Below, in pieces: positions 1 to 5,054 of a DNA stretch of 9,614 nucleotides. This stretch comes from an uncultured Bacilli bacterium. GTDB taxonomy: Bacteria > Bacillota_I > Bacilli_A > RF39 > UBA660. The translations under genes and the position numbers were made by a program. The stretch covers positions 1 through 9,614 of the forward strand of contig CALVVC010000035.1 in the NCBI GenBank assembly GCA_944363755.1, in the 5' to 3' direction. How positions within the stretch are numbered: position 1 is the stretch's first letter; each line of letters opens with the position of its first letter. The notes beneath the pieces are model-generated. The model was not told the origin of the DNA and did not search any database. It saw nothing but the letters and a program-made list of their open reading frames with translations.

Positions 1-563
1 TCTAAATCACAACCTTGTGAACCTTCTAATATTACATATTCTAAAGGATTTTCAAGATGTTCATATAATCTTTCATGCCATTCATCATTTGAACAAACAA
101 TAGCATTTTTAAAGCTCTTAAAAAACTCTATTTTTTTATCTTTAAGAATTTTCTCACATGTAACAGCATTACCACCTTTAAACGTTGAACCACTTTTAAT
201 ATGTTCTCTTTCATATTGTTTATGTCTCTCTTCAATTAGAGGAACCATTTCATGTACATAAATTTTTCTATCTCCTAGATATTTACTAGCTTGTTCATAT
301 TCATTCTTAAATACTTCCATATCAATAGCAGAACCTGGACCTATAAATAACTCTGTATTAGGATTTACTGATGATACGGGAATATTTCTAAAAACAGTAG
401 CATTACCATTTTCATCTACAAAAGTATGTCCTGCATTTGGCATACAATTAGTAACAGAAGCACCTAGATTAATAGATTCATCTGTTGCTATTTCCCCTAC
501 CACTTTAGCTTTACCACAACTGCCAGCTTCTCCATCTATTACTGATATAACATTTTTAACCAT
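1..563 (-). CDS. Adenylosuccinate synthetase-like (PurA/PurZ family) protein, 3'-truncated by window edge
   Basis: PurA-family enzymes use GTP to ligate aspartate to a 6-oxopurine nucleotide (IMP in PurA, dGMP in phage PurZ). The 187 visible residues follow the family order: N-terminal loop GSCGKAK (14-20) where PurA has GDEGKGK, NAGHT with His46 (43-47), IPVSSVNPNTELFIGPG (61-77) matching the archaeal/phage-type core, SGSTFKGG (124-131) in the place of the nucleotide-phosphate loop TTGRGIG, and EGSQG with Gln183 (180-184). Odd point: the catalytic Asp of PurA is Ser15 and the next Glu is Cys16; His and Gln are kept. Phage PurZ also replaces this Asp. Start ATG at 561-563 has a good AGAGGG ribosome site about 7 bases upstream. 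It lies 20 bases after a Ppx/GppA-like gene, so the two are probably co-transcribed. Family membership is confident; the substrate is not known, and housekeeping PurA is unlikely given the changed loop. Confidence 0.8.
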   Translation of the reverse strand, partial: MVKNVISVIDGEAGSCGKAKVVGEIATDESINLGASVTNCMPNAGHTFVDENGNATVFRNIPVSSVNPNTELFIGPGSAIDMEVFKNEYEQASKYLGDRKIYVHEMVPLIEERHKQYEREHIKSGSTFKGGNAVTCEKILKDKKIEFFKSFKNAIVCSNDEWHERLYEHLENPLEYVILEGSQGCDL

Positions 564-583
564 AACATCCCTCTAAATAAATT

Positions 584-1480
584 TTACTTTAAATCATTAA
601 TAACACCATTGATTAAATTTAAATCTGATGGAATAATCCATTTTACATTTGCCATTTTAAATAATACTAAAGGTATAATGGCACCACTTCTTGCACCATC
701 CATCCATTTAGGATTATTAGGCATTAACTCATATAATTCATCAAGAGAAATATCATAAAATACCTTTTCAGTACCTTTAATATAATCTTCTAAACTAAGC
801 ATATATTTATGAATATTATCGTCAAATAAAGTATTATCTACTAAATTAAATCCAGTTAACAATTCAAATCTTTCTTCTCCACCAGTAAATATTGCACAAT
901 CATAATCTTTATCTAACCGCAAATTAGATAATTTTTCTTTAACAAATTCTTCCATTTCTTCAACAGTATTACCACTATATTTATCATTAACTTTATCAAA
1001 GTTATTTAATAAATCAGCAACACCCAAGTTTAAATTTTTAGTATCAGTTATTTTATCTCCAACAAAAGTTACTAATTCAGTAGTTTTACCACCCATATTT
1101 ATAATTAAGACTTTCTTGTTATTATAATCATTTTCCATTGCCTTTGCTAAATAATAATTTTCAATACCATGACTAATAATATTAAAATGTAAATCAAACT
1201 TTTCATTAAATAACTTAACTAAATCTTGTTTTCTTACCTGAGTTAAATTTCTAAATATACCCGTAACAAAAATATTTGTATTGTAATATTTTAAATCATA
1301 TTTAGTTTTGATTTTTTCAAAGTAATCACATAGTTCTTTTAAATTACTTTCACTAATACCTTTTTCTCTATCAAAGTCATTTTTAAAATATATAGAATGT
1401 TCTTCTATAAGTTTTAATTCATTTTCATAACAATATACTTTTATTGTTGATGAACCTAAATCAATATAATATGTTTTCAT
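584..1480 (-). CDS. Ppx/GppA-like phosphatase (ASKHA fold)
   Basis: Ppx/GppA enzymes hydrolyse terminal phosphates of polyphosphate or pppGpp in the cytoplasm. This 298-residue protein shows phosphate-1 loop IDLGSSTIKVY (6-16), a TGIFRNLTQVRK segment (73-84) in the place of Ppx TxTxRxA, IISHGIENYYLAKAM (101-115) in the place of IISGxEEARLIYxGV with Glu107 as the likely catalytic acid, phosphate-2 loop LIINMGGKTTELV (125-137), and LNLGVADL in the place of LPIGxxRL. It is the length of the two-domain Ppx1-like forms and has no C-terminal HD domain. The conserved motifs are degenerate (MGGKTTE rather than IGGGSTE; one Glu of the EE pair lost), so it is a divergent member that may have another phosphorylated substrate. 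Start ATG at 1478-1480 follows AGGAAGGTG at 1488-1496 and an extended -10 box. It is followed 20 bases later by the PurA-like gene, which suggests a two-gene nucleotide-related unit. Confidence 0.72.
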   Translation of the reverse strand: MKTYYIDLGSSTIKVYCYENELKLIEEHSIYFKNDFDREKGISESNLKELCDYFEKIKTKYDLKYYNTNIFVTGIFRNLTQVRKQDLVKLFNEKFDLHFNIISHGIENYYLAKAMENDYNNKKVLIINMGGKTTELVTFVGDKITDTKNLNLGVADLLNNFDKVNDKYSGNTVEEMEEFVKEKLSNLRLDKDYDCAIFTGGEERFELLTGFNLVDNTLFDDNIHKYMLSLEDYIKGTEKVFYDISLDELYELMPNNPKWMDGARSGAIIPLVLFKMANVKWIIPSDLNLINGVINDLK

Positions 1481-1487
1481 AAAATAA

Positions 1488-1496
1488 CACCTTCCT
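1488..1496 (-). promoter_or_regulatory. Ribosome binding site of the Ppx/GppA-like gene
   Basis: On the minus strand AGGAAGGTG stands 7 bases before the ATG at 1480. It fixes the start of the gene. Confidence 0.75.
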
Positions 1497-1503
1497 ATAA
1501 AGA

Positions 1504-1509
1504 ATTATA
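1504..1509 (-). promoter_or_regulatory. Extended -10 promoter of the Ppx/PurA-like pair
   Basis: The minus strand reads TGCTATAAT, a perfect extended -10 element (TG-N-TATAAT). It lies about 24 bases before the start codon. The -35 region is poor (CTTAAA at 17-base spacing), as is usual where an extended -10 is present. This would transcribe 1480 down to the window edge independently of the VOC gene upstream. Confidence 0.55.
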
Positions 1510-1536
1510 GCATATAAATACTATATTTTAAGAATC

Positions 1537-1575
1537 CATTTTACATTTTGGCTGGTTTTCATTTTACATTTTGGC
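1537..1575. repeat. Two-copy 16-base direct repeat, possible insertion-sequence end remnant
   Basis: CATTTTACATTTTGGC occurs exactly at 1537-1552 and again at 1560-1575, so the period is 23 bases with a 7-base spacer (TGGTTTT). Two identical, regularly spaced copies in a non-coding gap are not expected by chance. Arrays of repeated short transposase-binding sites are typical of the ends of IS21-family elements; I see no transposase here, so a remnant or a solo end is an inference. A regulator's operator pair is the main alternative. Confidence 0.5.
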
Positions 1576-1591
1576 GAGTCTTAATTTTTTT

Positions 1592-1978
1592 CTAATTATT
1601 AAATCGCAACAAATATCCATCAGGATCTTGAATTAGAAATTCTTTATCTAAATATGTTTTACCATTAACATCGTATTCATTTGTCATTATATCTTTAAAG
1701 AAGATTATCTTTTTATTAACTAATTCTTGATAATATTTATCTATATCATTTATAGCCATACTTATATTTATACCTCTACCAAAAGGATACTCTAACTTTC
1801 CTGTATTCCAGTTATCATTAATTTCTTCTATCATTAACTGATTACCTTCAAGTTCTAAAAAGACAAACTTATCTTCTTTTCTCTCATACATTACTTTAAA
1901 TCCTAGTTTTAGATAAAACTCTTTACTTTTATCTATATTAGTAACACTTAATTCTGGTATTAATTTATTATAGTTCAT
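1592..1978 (-). CDS. VOC-superfamily protein, bleomycin-resistance/glyoxalase-like
   Basis: At 128 residues this is the usual length of a single-unit VOC (vicinal oxygen chelate) protein that dimerises to bind drugs such as bleomycin, or acts as a metal-dependent lyase or dioxygenase. It has the two paired beta-alpha-beta modules: PELSVTNIDKSKEFYLKLGFKV (8-29) followed by FVFLELEGNQLMIEE, then FGRGINISMAINDIDKYYQEL (67-87) and EFLIQDPDGYLLRF near the end. The RGINI and QDPDGYLLRF segments are close to bleomycin-binding-protein relatives rather than glyoxalase I, where the glutamate metal ligands are clearer. Whether it confers resistance or does metabolism cannot be told. Start ATG follows AGGAAGGAAAAG at about 7 bases. 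No terminator hairpin is visible after its TAG stop, so transcription could run on into the Ppx/PurA-like pair. Confidence 0.85.
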   Translation of the reverse strand: MNYNKLIPELSVTNIDKSKEFYLKLGFKVMYERKEDKFVFLELEGNQLMIEEINDNWNTGKLEYPFGRGINISMAINDIDKYYQELVNKKIIFFKDIMTNEYDVNGKTYLDKEFLIQDPDGYLLRFNN

Positions 1979-2002
1979 AGTATCTTTTCCTTCCTGATTT
2001 CA

Positions 2003-2008
2003 ATTATA
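2003..2008 (-). promoter_or_regulatory. -10 box of the VOC gene
   Basis: The minus strand carries a perfect TATAAT 24 bases before the ATG at 1978. The matching -35 is weak (TATTAC or TTATTA at 17-18 bases). It is divergent from the collagen-like gene's upstream region. Confidence 0.5.
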
Positions 2009-2031
2009 TCATTTCTTAGATAATAGTAATA

Positions 2032-2059
2032 ACTAAATTTTATATTAAATCATAAACTA
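2032..2059 (+). promoter_or_regulatory. Possible sigma-K-type promoter of the collagen-like gene
   Basis: AC at 2032-2033, a 17-base gap, then CATAAACTA at 2051-2059 fits the mother-cell sigma-K consensus as I remember it for Bacillus (AC, 17 bases, CATANNNTA). I see no convincing sigma-A -35 with proper spacing for the TATATT boxes nearby. The product type (exosporium-like collagen protein) would fit late sporulation control. The motif is short and AT-rich, the leader would be only about 14 bases, and nothing else here proves that the organism sporulates. Confidence 0.3.
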
Positions 2060-2065
2060 TATTGG

Positions 2066-2073
2066 AAAGGAGA
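2066..2073 (+). promoter_or_regulatory. Ribosome binding site that sets the collagen-like gene start
   Basis: AAAGGAGA lies just upstream of ATG 2080-2082 at standard spacing. A TTG start at 2062 in the same frame would place this site inside the coding region, so ATG 2080 is preferred. Confidence 0.8.
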
Positions 2074-2079
2074 ATTGCT

Positions 2080-2520
2080 ATGTTTGGAGATTCTTGCAAT
2101 AATAATGCTCATCCTAGATGTCGTTTTTGTTATGTTCAAGGCCCAACAGGTCCAACGGGTCCTGCTGGTCCTGCAGGGGGACCTACAGGGGTTACTGGTC
2201 CTACTGGGGCGACTGGAGTTACTGGTCCTACTGGGGCGACTGGAGCTACTGGTGCCACAGGTGCAACGGGTGCTACAGGAACAACAGGAGCTACTGGTGC
2301 AACACCAAATCTTGCTATAGGTACTGTTACAACTGGTGCGCCTGGTTCTACGGCAACTGCTAGTATAACTGGAACTGCACCTAACTTTATTTTAAGTTTA
2401 AGTATTCCCCAAGGTCCTACTGGCCCTACAGGAGTTAGTGGTCCAACTGGAGCAAGTGGTGTTACAGGTCCTACCGGTCCTACTGGTCCTACTGGTCCAA
2501 CTGGTCCTACTGGTCCATAG
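2080..2520 (+). CDS. Collagen-like (Gly-X-Thr) surface/exosporium-type protein
   Basis: The 146-residue product has a short N-terminal region with Cys6, Cys14 and Cys17 (1-20) and no signal peptide. It then has a Gly-X-Y block of 18 triplets (21-75, one extra Gly33 breaking register after four), a 36-residue non-collagen insert (76-111, [10 protein letters not shown]...[15 protein letters not shown]), and a second block of 11 triplets plus a final Gly-Pro (112-146). Y positions are nearly all Thr, as in BclA-type filaments of Bacillus and Clostridioides spores, where they are glycosylated. The insert resembles the small beta-rich modules commonly seen between collagen blocks in Firmicutes. 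Unlike BclA it ends inside the repeat without a C-terminal trimerisation domain, so it may be shortened by repeat slippage or may use the middle insert to trimerise. The locus has higher GC than its neighbours because of Gly/Pro/Thr codons. A GT2-TPR glycosyltransferase lies about 550 bases downstream. Confidence 0.88.
   Translation: MFGDSCNNNAHPRCRFCYVQGPTGPTGPAGPAGGPTGVTGPTGATGVTGPTGATGATGATGATGATGTTGATGATPNLAIGTVTTGAPGSTATASITGTAPNFILSLSIPQGPTGPTGVSGPTGASGVTGPTGPTGPTGPTGPTGP
2191..2244 (+). repeat. Perfect 27-base tandem duplication in the collagen-like gene
   Basis: Two identical codon-aligned 27-base units lie head to tail at 2191-2217 and 2218-2244, each encoding VTGPTGATG. The identity at third positions shows recent duplication; similar but diverged units surround it. 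The 3' block at 2467-2517 is a run of near-identical GGTCCTACT-type 9-base units. Confidence 0.9.
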
Positions 2521-2526
2521 TATTTA

Positions 2527-2550
2527 AAAAACTCACATTTGTGAGTTTTT
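2527..2550. terminator. Bidirectional rho-independent terminator, collagen-like gene / tspO
   Basis: A perfect 10-base-pair stem AAAAACTCAC/GTGAGTTTTT encloses loop ATTT. T-runs leave the hairpin on both strands, so it can stop the plus-strand collagen-like gene and the minus-strand TspO gene. The TspO stop codon lies on its edge (2549-2551). Confidence 0.88.
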
Positions 2551-2995
2551 AGTTTAGTAGAGTTATACCAAGATTTAAGTATGTGGCAAATAACAACCAG
2601 ATAAGATATGGAATTTGTAAATAGCCACTTACTTTGTTTACTTTTAATAATTCTTTAATCATGACAATAACTAATATTATTAATAATATTATCCAAAGAA
2701 AAGCAGTAAAATACATTCTTAAGATAAAGAAAATTATCGGCCATAAAAAATTTACTAATAGTTGTAATAAATATATTTGATCTAATTCTTTATTACTTTC
2801 ATTGTCTTTAGTGGTAATAAAATAAGCTATTCCCATTAATATATAAAGTATTGTCCAAACAATTGGAAATACTATTCCAGGTGGTGATAAAGGTGGTTTT
2901 ACTATATCAGTATAATTCATATATCCTGATGTAATTAACCCTACTATCGCTCCTCCTATTATAGGTAATAGACTATAAATTATTCTTTTAATCAT
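2549..2995 (-). CDS. tspO: TspO/MBR family membrane protein
   Basis: TspO proteins (tryptophan-rich sensory protein, peripheral benzodiazepine receptor homologue) are five-helix membrane proteins that bind porphyrins and cholesterol-like ligands; bacterial forms relate to tetrapyrrole and stress responses. The 148 residues show five hydrophobic segments and the family landmarks: [19 protein letters not shown] (33-51), [20 protein letters not shown] (77-91) and [13 protein letters not shown] (129-141). Length is normal for a bacterial TspO. The start at 2995 has a strong AAGGAGGG ribosome site. The gene stands alone between convergent and divergent neighbours, so it is a single-gene transcript. 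The ligand cannot be told from sequence, and no haem-synthesis gene is in view. Confidence 0.93.
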   Translation of the reverse strand: MIKRIIYSLLPIIGGAIVGLITSGYMNYTDIVKPPLSPPGIVFPIVWTILYILMGIAYFITTKDNESNKELDQIYLLQLLVNFLWPIIFFILRMYFTAFLWIILLIILVIVMIKELLKVNKVSGYLQIPYLIWLLFATYLNLGITLLN

Positions 2996-3013
2996 AATGC
3001 CCTCCTTAATATA

Positions 3014-3042
3014 TTTATATGCAGTTATTACTTTTTTATAAA
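3014..3042 (-). promoter_or_regulatory. Candidate promoter of tspO
   Basis: On the minus strand TTTATA (3042-3037), a 17-base spacer and TATAAA (3019-3014) approximate a sigma-A promoter, ending about 18 bases before the ATG. In such AT-rich DNA the match is only moderate. Confidence 0.4.
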
Positions 3043-3072
3043 TTTTTCATACAATATAAAAGAGGTGTATTT

Positions 3073-4164
3073 ATGAGTAAATATAAAGTATGTGTTTATG
3101 CAATATGTTTAAACGAAGAAAAATTTGTGGATAGATGGTATGAGTCTATGAAGGAAGCTGATGAAATTTATGTTCTTGATACGGGTTCTACTGATAATAC
3201 TGTAGAAAAACTTAGAGAAAAAGGTGTTCATGTAGAAATTAAAAAAATAGAACCTTGGAGATTTGATGTTGCAAGGAATGAATCTTTAAAGTTAGTACCA
3301 CTTAATACCGATATTTGTGTCTGTACCGATTTAGATGAAGTATTTTTACCTGGATGGCGAAAGGAACTTGAAAAATCTTGGTGTCTTAACACAACAAGAC
3401 TTAGATATATTTATAACTGGTATTTAGATGAAAACAATAATCCGATAATAAGTTTTTATTATGAAAAGATCCATAAAAGATTAGGTTATTCTTGGTATCA
3501 TCCTGTCCATGAGATATTAAAGTATGATGGTATTGAAACTTTTAGTGTTACTGATAATATAGTCTTAAATCATTATCCCGATAGAACTAAATCTAGAAGT
3601 AGTTATCTTCCGTTATTAGAACTCTCTGTTAAAGAGGATCCTAATGATGATAGAAATATGCATTATTTAGGACGTGAGTATATGTATTATGGTAAATATA
3701 ATGAAGCGATTGATACTTTAATTAGACATTTAGAGCTAGAAAGTGCTACTTGGAAAGATGAAAGATGTGCATCTATGCGTTTTATTGGTAGATGTTATAA
3801 ACATTTGAAGCGATATGAGGAAGCGAAATTATGGTTAGAAAAAGCGATAGAAGAAGCTCCATATTTAAGAGATGCTTATATGGAGATGGCTTTACTTTAT
3901 TATCTTTTAAATGATTATGATAATGTTATTAATTATGTAAATAAAGCACTAAACATTAAAGAACATACTAAGAGTTATATCAATGAAACTTTTAGTTTTG
4001 ATTATACTCCTTATGACTTACTTAGTATTGCTTACTACAATAAAGGTGAAGTGGAAGTTAGTAAGGTATTTTTAGAGAAAGCTTTAAAAATGGAACCTAA
4101 TGATGAAAGATTAAAAAACAACTTAAAAATTATAAATGATAAATTAAAAGAAACTACTGAGTAA
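3073..4164 (+). CDS. GT2 glycosyltransferase with C-terminal TPR-like repeats
   Basis: GT2 enzymes transfer a sugar from a nucleotide-sugar to an acceptor in the cytoplasm. The 363-residue product has a GT-A domain: VYAICLNEEKFVDRW (8-22), VLDTGSTDNT (34-43), EPWRFDVARNES (60-71) and metal-binding CTDLDE with DLD at 86-88. It also carries a YYEKIHKRLGYSWYHPVHE segment typical of this subfamily. From about residue 195 the protein consists of helical pairs that look like TPRs (GKYNEAIDTLIRHLEL, KRYEEAKLWLEKAIEEAP, NDYDNVINYVNKALNIK, GEVEVSKVFLEKALKMEP). The GT2 plus TPR layout occurs in protein glycosyltransferases such as SunS, where the repeats dock the acceptor. The start at 3073 is chosen for AGAGGTG just upstream; the in-frame ATG at 3019 has no ribosome site and would add an odd hydrophobic 18-residue extension. 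A terminator overlaps its stop. The collagen-like protein 550 bases upstream is a plausible acceptor (inference). Confidence 0.88.
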   Translation: MSKYKVCVYAICLNEEKFVDRWYESMKEADEIYVLDTGSTDNTVEKLREKGVHVEIKKIEPWRFDVARNESLKLVPLNTDICVCTDLDEVFLPGWRKELEKSWCLNTTRLRYIYNWYLDENNNPIISFYYEKIHKRLGYSWYHPVHEILKYDGIETFSVTDNIVLNHYPDRTKSRSSYLPLLELSVKEDPNDDRNMHYLGREYMYYGKYNEAIDTLIRHLELESATWKDERCASMRFIGRCYKHLKRYEEAKLWLEKAIEEAPYLRDAYMEMALLYYLLNDYDNVINYVNKALNIKEHTKSYINETFSFDYTPYDLLSIAYYNKGEVEVSKVFLEKALKMEPNDERLKNNLKIINDKLKETTE

Positions 4165-4178
4165 ATTTTCAGTAGTTT
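4151..4178 (+). terminator. Rho-independent terminator of the glycosyltransferase gene
   Basis: A perfect 10-base-pair stem AAACTACTGA/TCAGTAGTTT with an 8-base loop is followed by a short T/A-rich tail (TTTAATTT). The stop codon TAA (4162-4164) lies in the loop, so the last codons form the ascending arm. Confidence 0.7.
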
Positions 4179-4194
4179 TAATTTGCAGATTTAA

Positions 4195-4223
4195 TTGATA
4201 TTTTTCTAATCTTTAATTATAAT
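4195..4223 (+). promoter_or_regulatory. Near-consensus sigma-A promoter of the kinase-like gene
   Basis: TTGATA at 4195-4200, a 17-base spacer and TATAAT at 4218-4223 differ from the housekeeping consensus by one base. The start of transcription would be near 4230, giving a leader of about 15 bases that holds the GGAGGG ribosome site (4233-4238). This is the strongest promoter in the window and shows that the gene is not dependent on the glycosyltransferase transcript. Confidence 0.82.
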
Positions 4224-4244
4224 ATCTAGCATGGAGGGATTTCT

Positions 4245-5042
4245 ATGCTAAGAAAAGAAGCTTTAGGTATTGATGATTATGATTTTGTTTATTATGAACT
4301 TGAAAAAGGACAACAACCTATTGAAGAAGTTATTAAAACAAGTGAGTTTATGGAAAATGATTTTGTTAATTATCTAGAAGAAAATTATCCTAACTATTAT
4401 AGTAAAAATATAAAAATTAAATTTATAAACTACGGACATATGGAAGTTGTTTATGTTTTAGATAATGGTCATAAAAAGTATACTTTATTAATGGGACAGC
4501 CTAATTTAGAATATGGTAAGGTAAAGGGTGAATATGATAACTTAAAAATACTTGGTAAAAATAACGAAGATGTAGTTAGTCCCTTGCTTTATTATGGTAA
4601 TCCTAAATATAATCGAGAAATTTATATGACACCTTATTATTATCAAGCTAGATGTATAAGTTATTTAGATGAAAAGTTAGGTGTTTATGTTCCCGAGCCT
4701 TATTATCACTTTGAAGAATTTAATAAAAGTGATAAAAATATAATAGAAGAAGTAATTACTGCTAAGATACTATCTTTATATAATCAAAATACTCATATAG
4801 GTCTTGATGAGTTTAGAGTAAGAAGTGGTGATTTTATTTTAGAGAAAGACTTTGTTGATAATATGGATAATGTTAATAACTTATTTAATGATATGAAAGT
4901 AATTGCTGCAAGGCGTTTAGTTAATATATCTTTAGATGATTATATAGATTTAATTTATGAAAGACTTGAGAAGTTTAATAGTAAAAATATTGATAAAGGT
5001 ATAGACTTAGGATATAGTATGATTAAGAAAAAAAGTAGTTAA
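4245..5042 (+). CDS. Hypothetical protein with possible degenerate kinase/APH-like fold
   Basis: I do not recognise this 265-residue soluble protein. Residues 57-140 have a pattern like the N-lobe of an aminoglycoside-phosphotransferase or protein-kinase fold: two beta strands (IKIKFINYGHMEVVYVL), a strand KYTLLMGQP where the ATP lysine would be, a helix VKGEYDNLKIL with a Glu in the alpha-C position, then VVSPLLYYG and a hinge-like IYMTPYYYQAR. The C-terminal half is helical, but the HxDxxxxN catalytic loop and DFG-type metal motif are not evident; GLDEFRVRSGDFILEKD (186-202) is the only candidate. It could be a pseudokinase or an unrelated fold. It is acidic, tyrosine-rich and has no membrane segment. 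The start at ATG 4245 follows GGAGGG and a strong promoter; a terminator ends the gene, so it is monocistronic. The coding itself is confident, the fold guess is weak. Confidence 0.6.
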   Translation: MLRKEALGIDDYDFVYYELEKGQQPIEEVIKTSEFMENDFVNYLEENYPNYYSKNIKIKFINYGHMEVVYVLDNGHKKYTLLMGQPNLEYGKVKGEYDNLKILGKNNEDVVSPLLYYGNPKYNREIYMTPYYYQARCISYLDEKLGVYVPEPYYHFEEFNKSDKNIIEEVITAKILSLYNQNTHIGLDEFRVRSGDFILEKDFVDNMDNVNNLFNDMKVIAARRLVNISLDDYIDLIYERLEKFNSKNIDKGIDLGYSMIKKKSS

Positions 5043-5054
5043 ACACTACTTTTT
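5030..5054. terminator. Bidirectional terminator between convergent genes
   Basis: Stem AAAAAGTAGT/ACTACTTTTT (10 base pairs) with a 5-base loop TAAAC, T-rich on both exits. The stop codons of both convergent genes (5040-5042 plus, 5053-5055 minus) fall in the hairpin. Confidence 0.85.

Noticed and set aside
1..563. Housekeeping purA
   Set aside because: The conserved GDEGKGK loop is changed to GSCGKAK, and the neighbour is not a purine biosynthesis gene; kept as PurA/PurZ-like only.
638..650. CCATTTTACATTT, a third partial copy of the intergenic repeat
   Set aside because: It matches only 13 bases, lies inside the Ppx/GppA-like coding region in a conserved reading frame, and is likely chance in AT-rich DNA.
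2062..2079. TTG start for the collagen-like gene
   Set aside because: It would put the AAAGGAGA ribosome site inside the coding region; ATG 2080 has ideal spacing.
2075..2363. Two plus-strand open frames overlapping the collagen-like gene
   Set aside because: They are out-of-frame readings of the Gly-X-Y repeat, rich in Leu/Val/Gln or Trp/Tyr/Cys, with no ribosome site of their own.
2139..2517. CRISPR array or minisatellite without coding role
   Set aside because: The repeats are codon-aligned Gly-X-Y triplets with no unique spacers.
3019..3072. Upstream ATG for the glycosyltransferase
   Set aside because: No ribosome site precedes it, it overlaps the likely tspO promoter, and the added 18 residues do not match GT2 starts; ATG 3073 has AGAGGTG.
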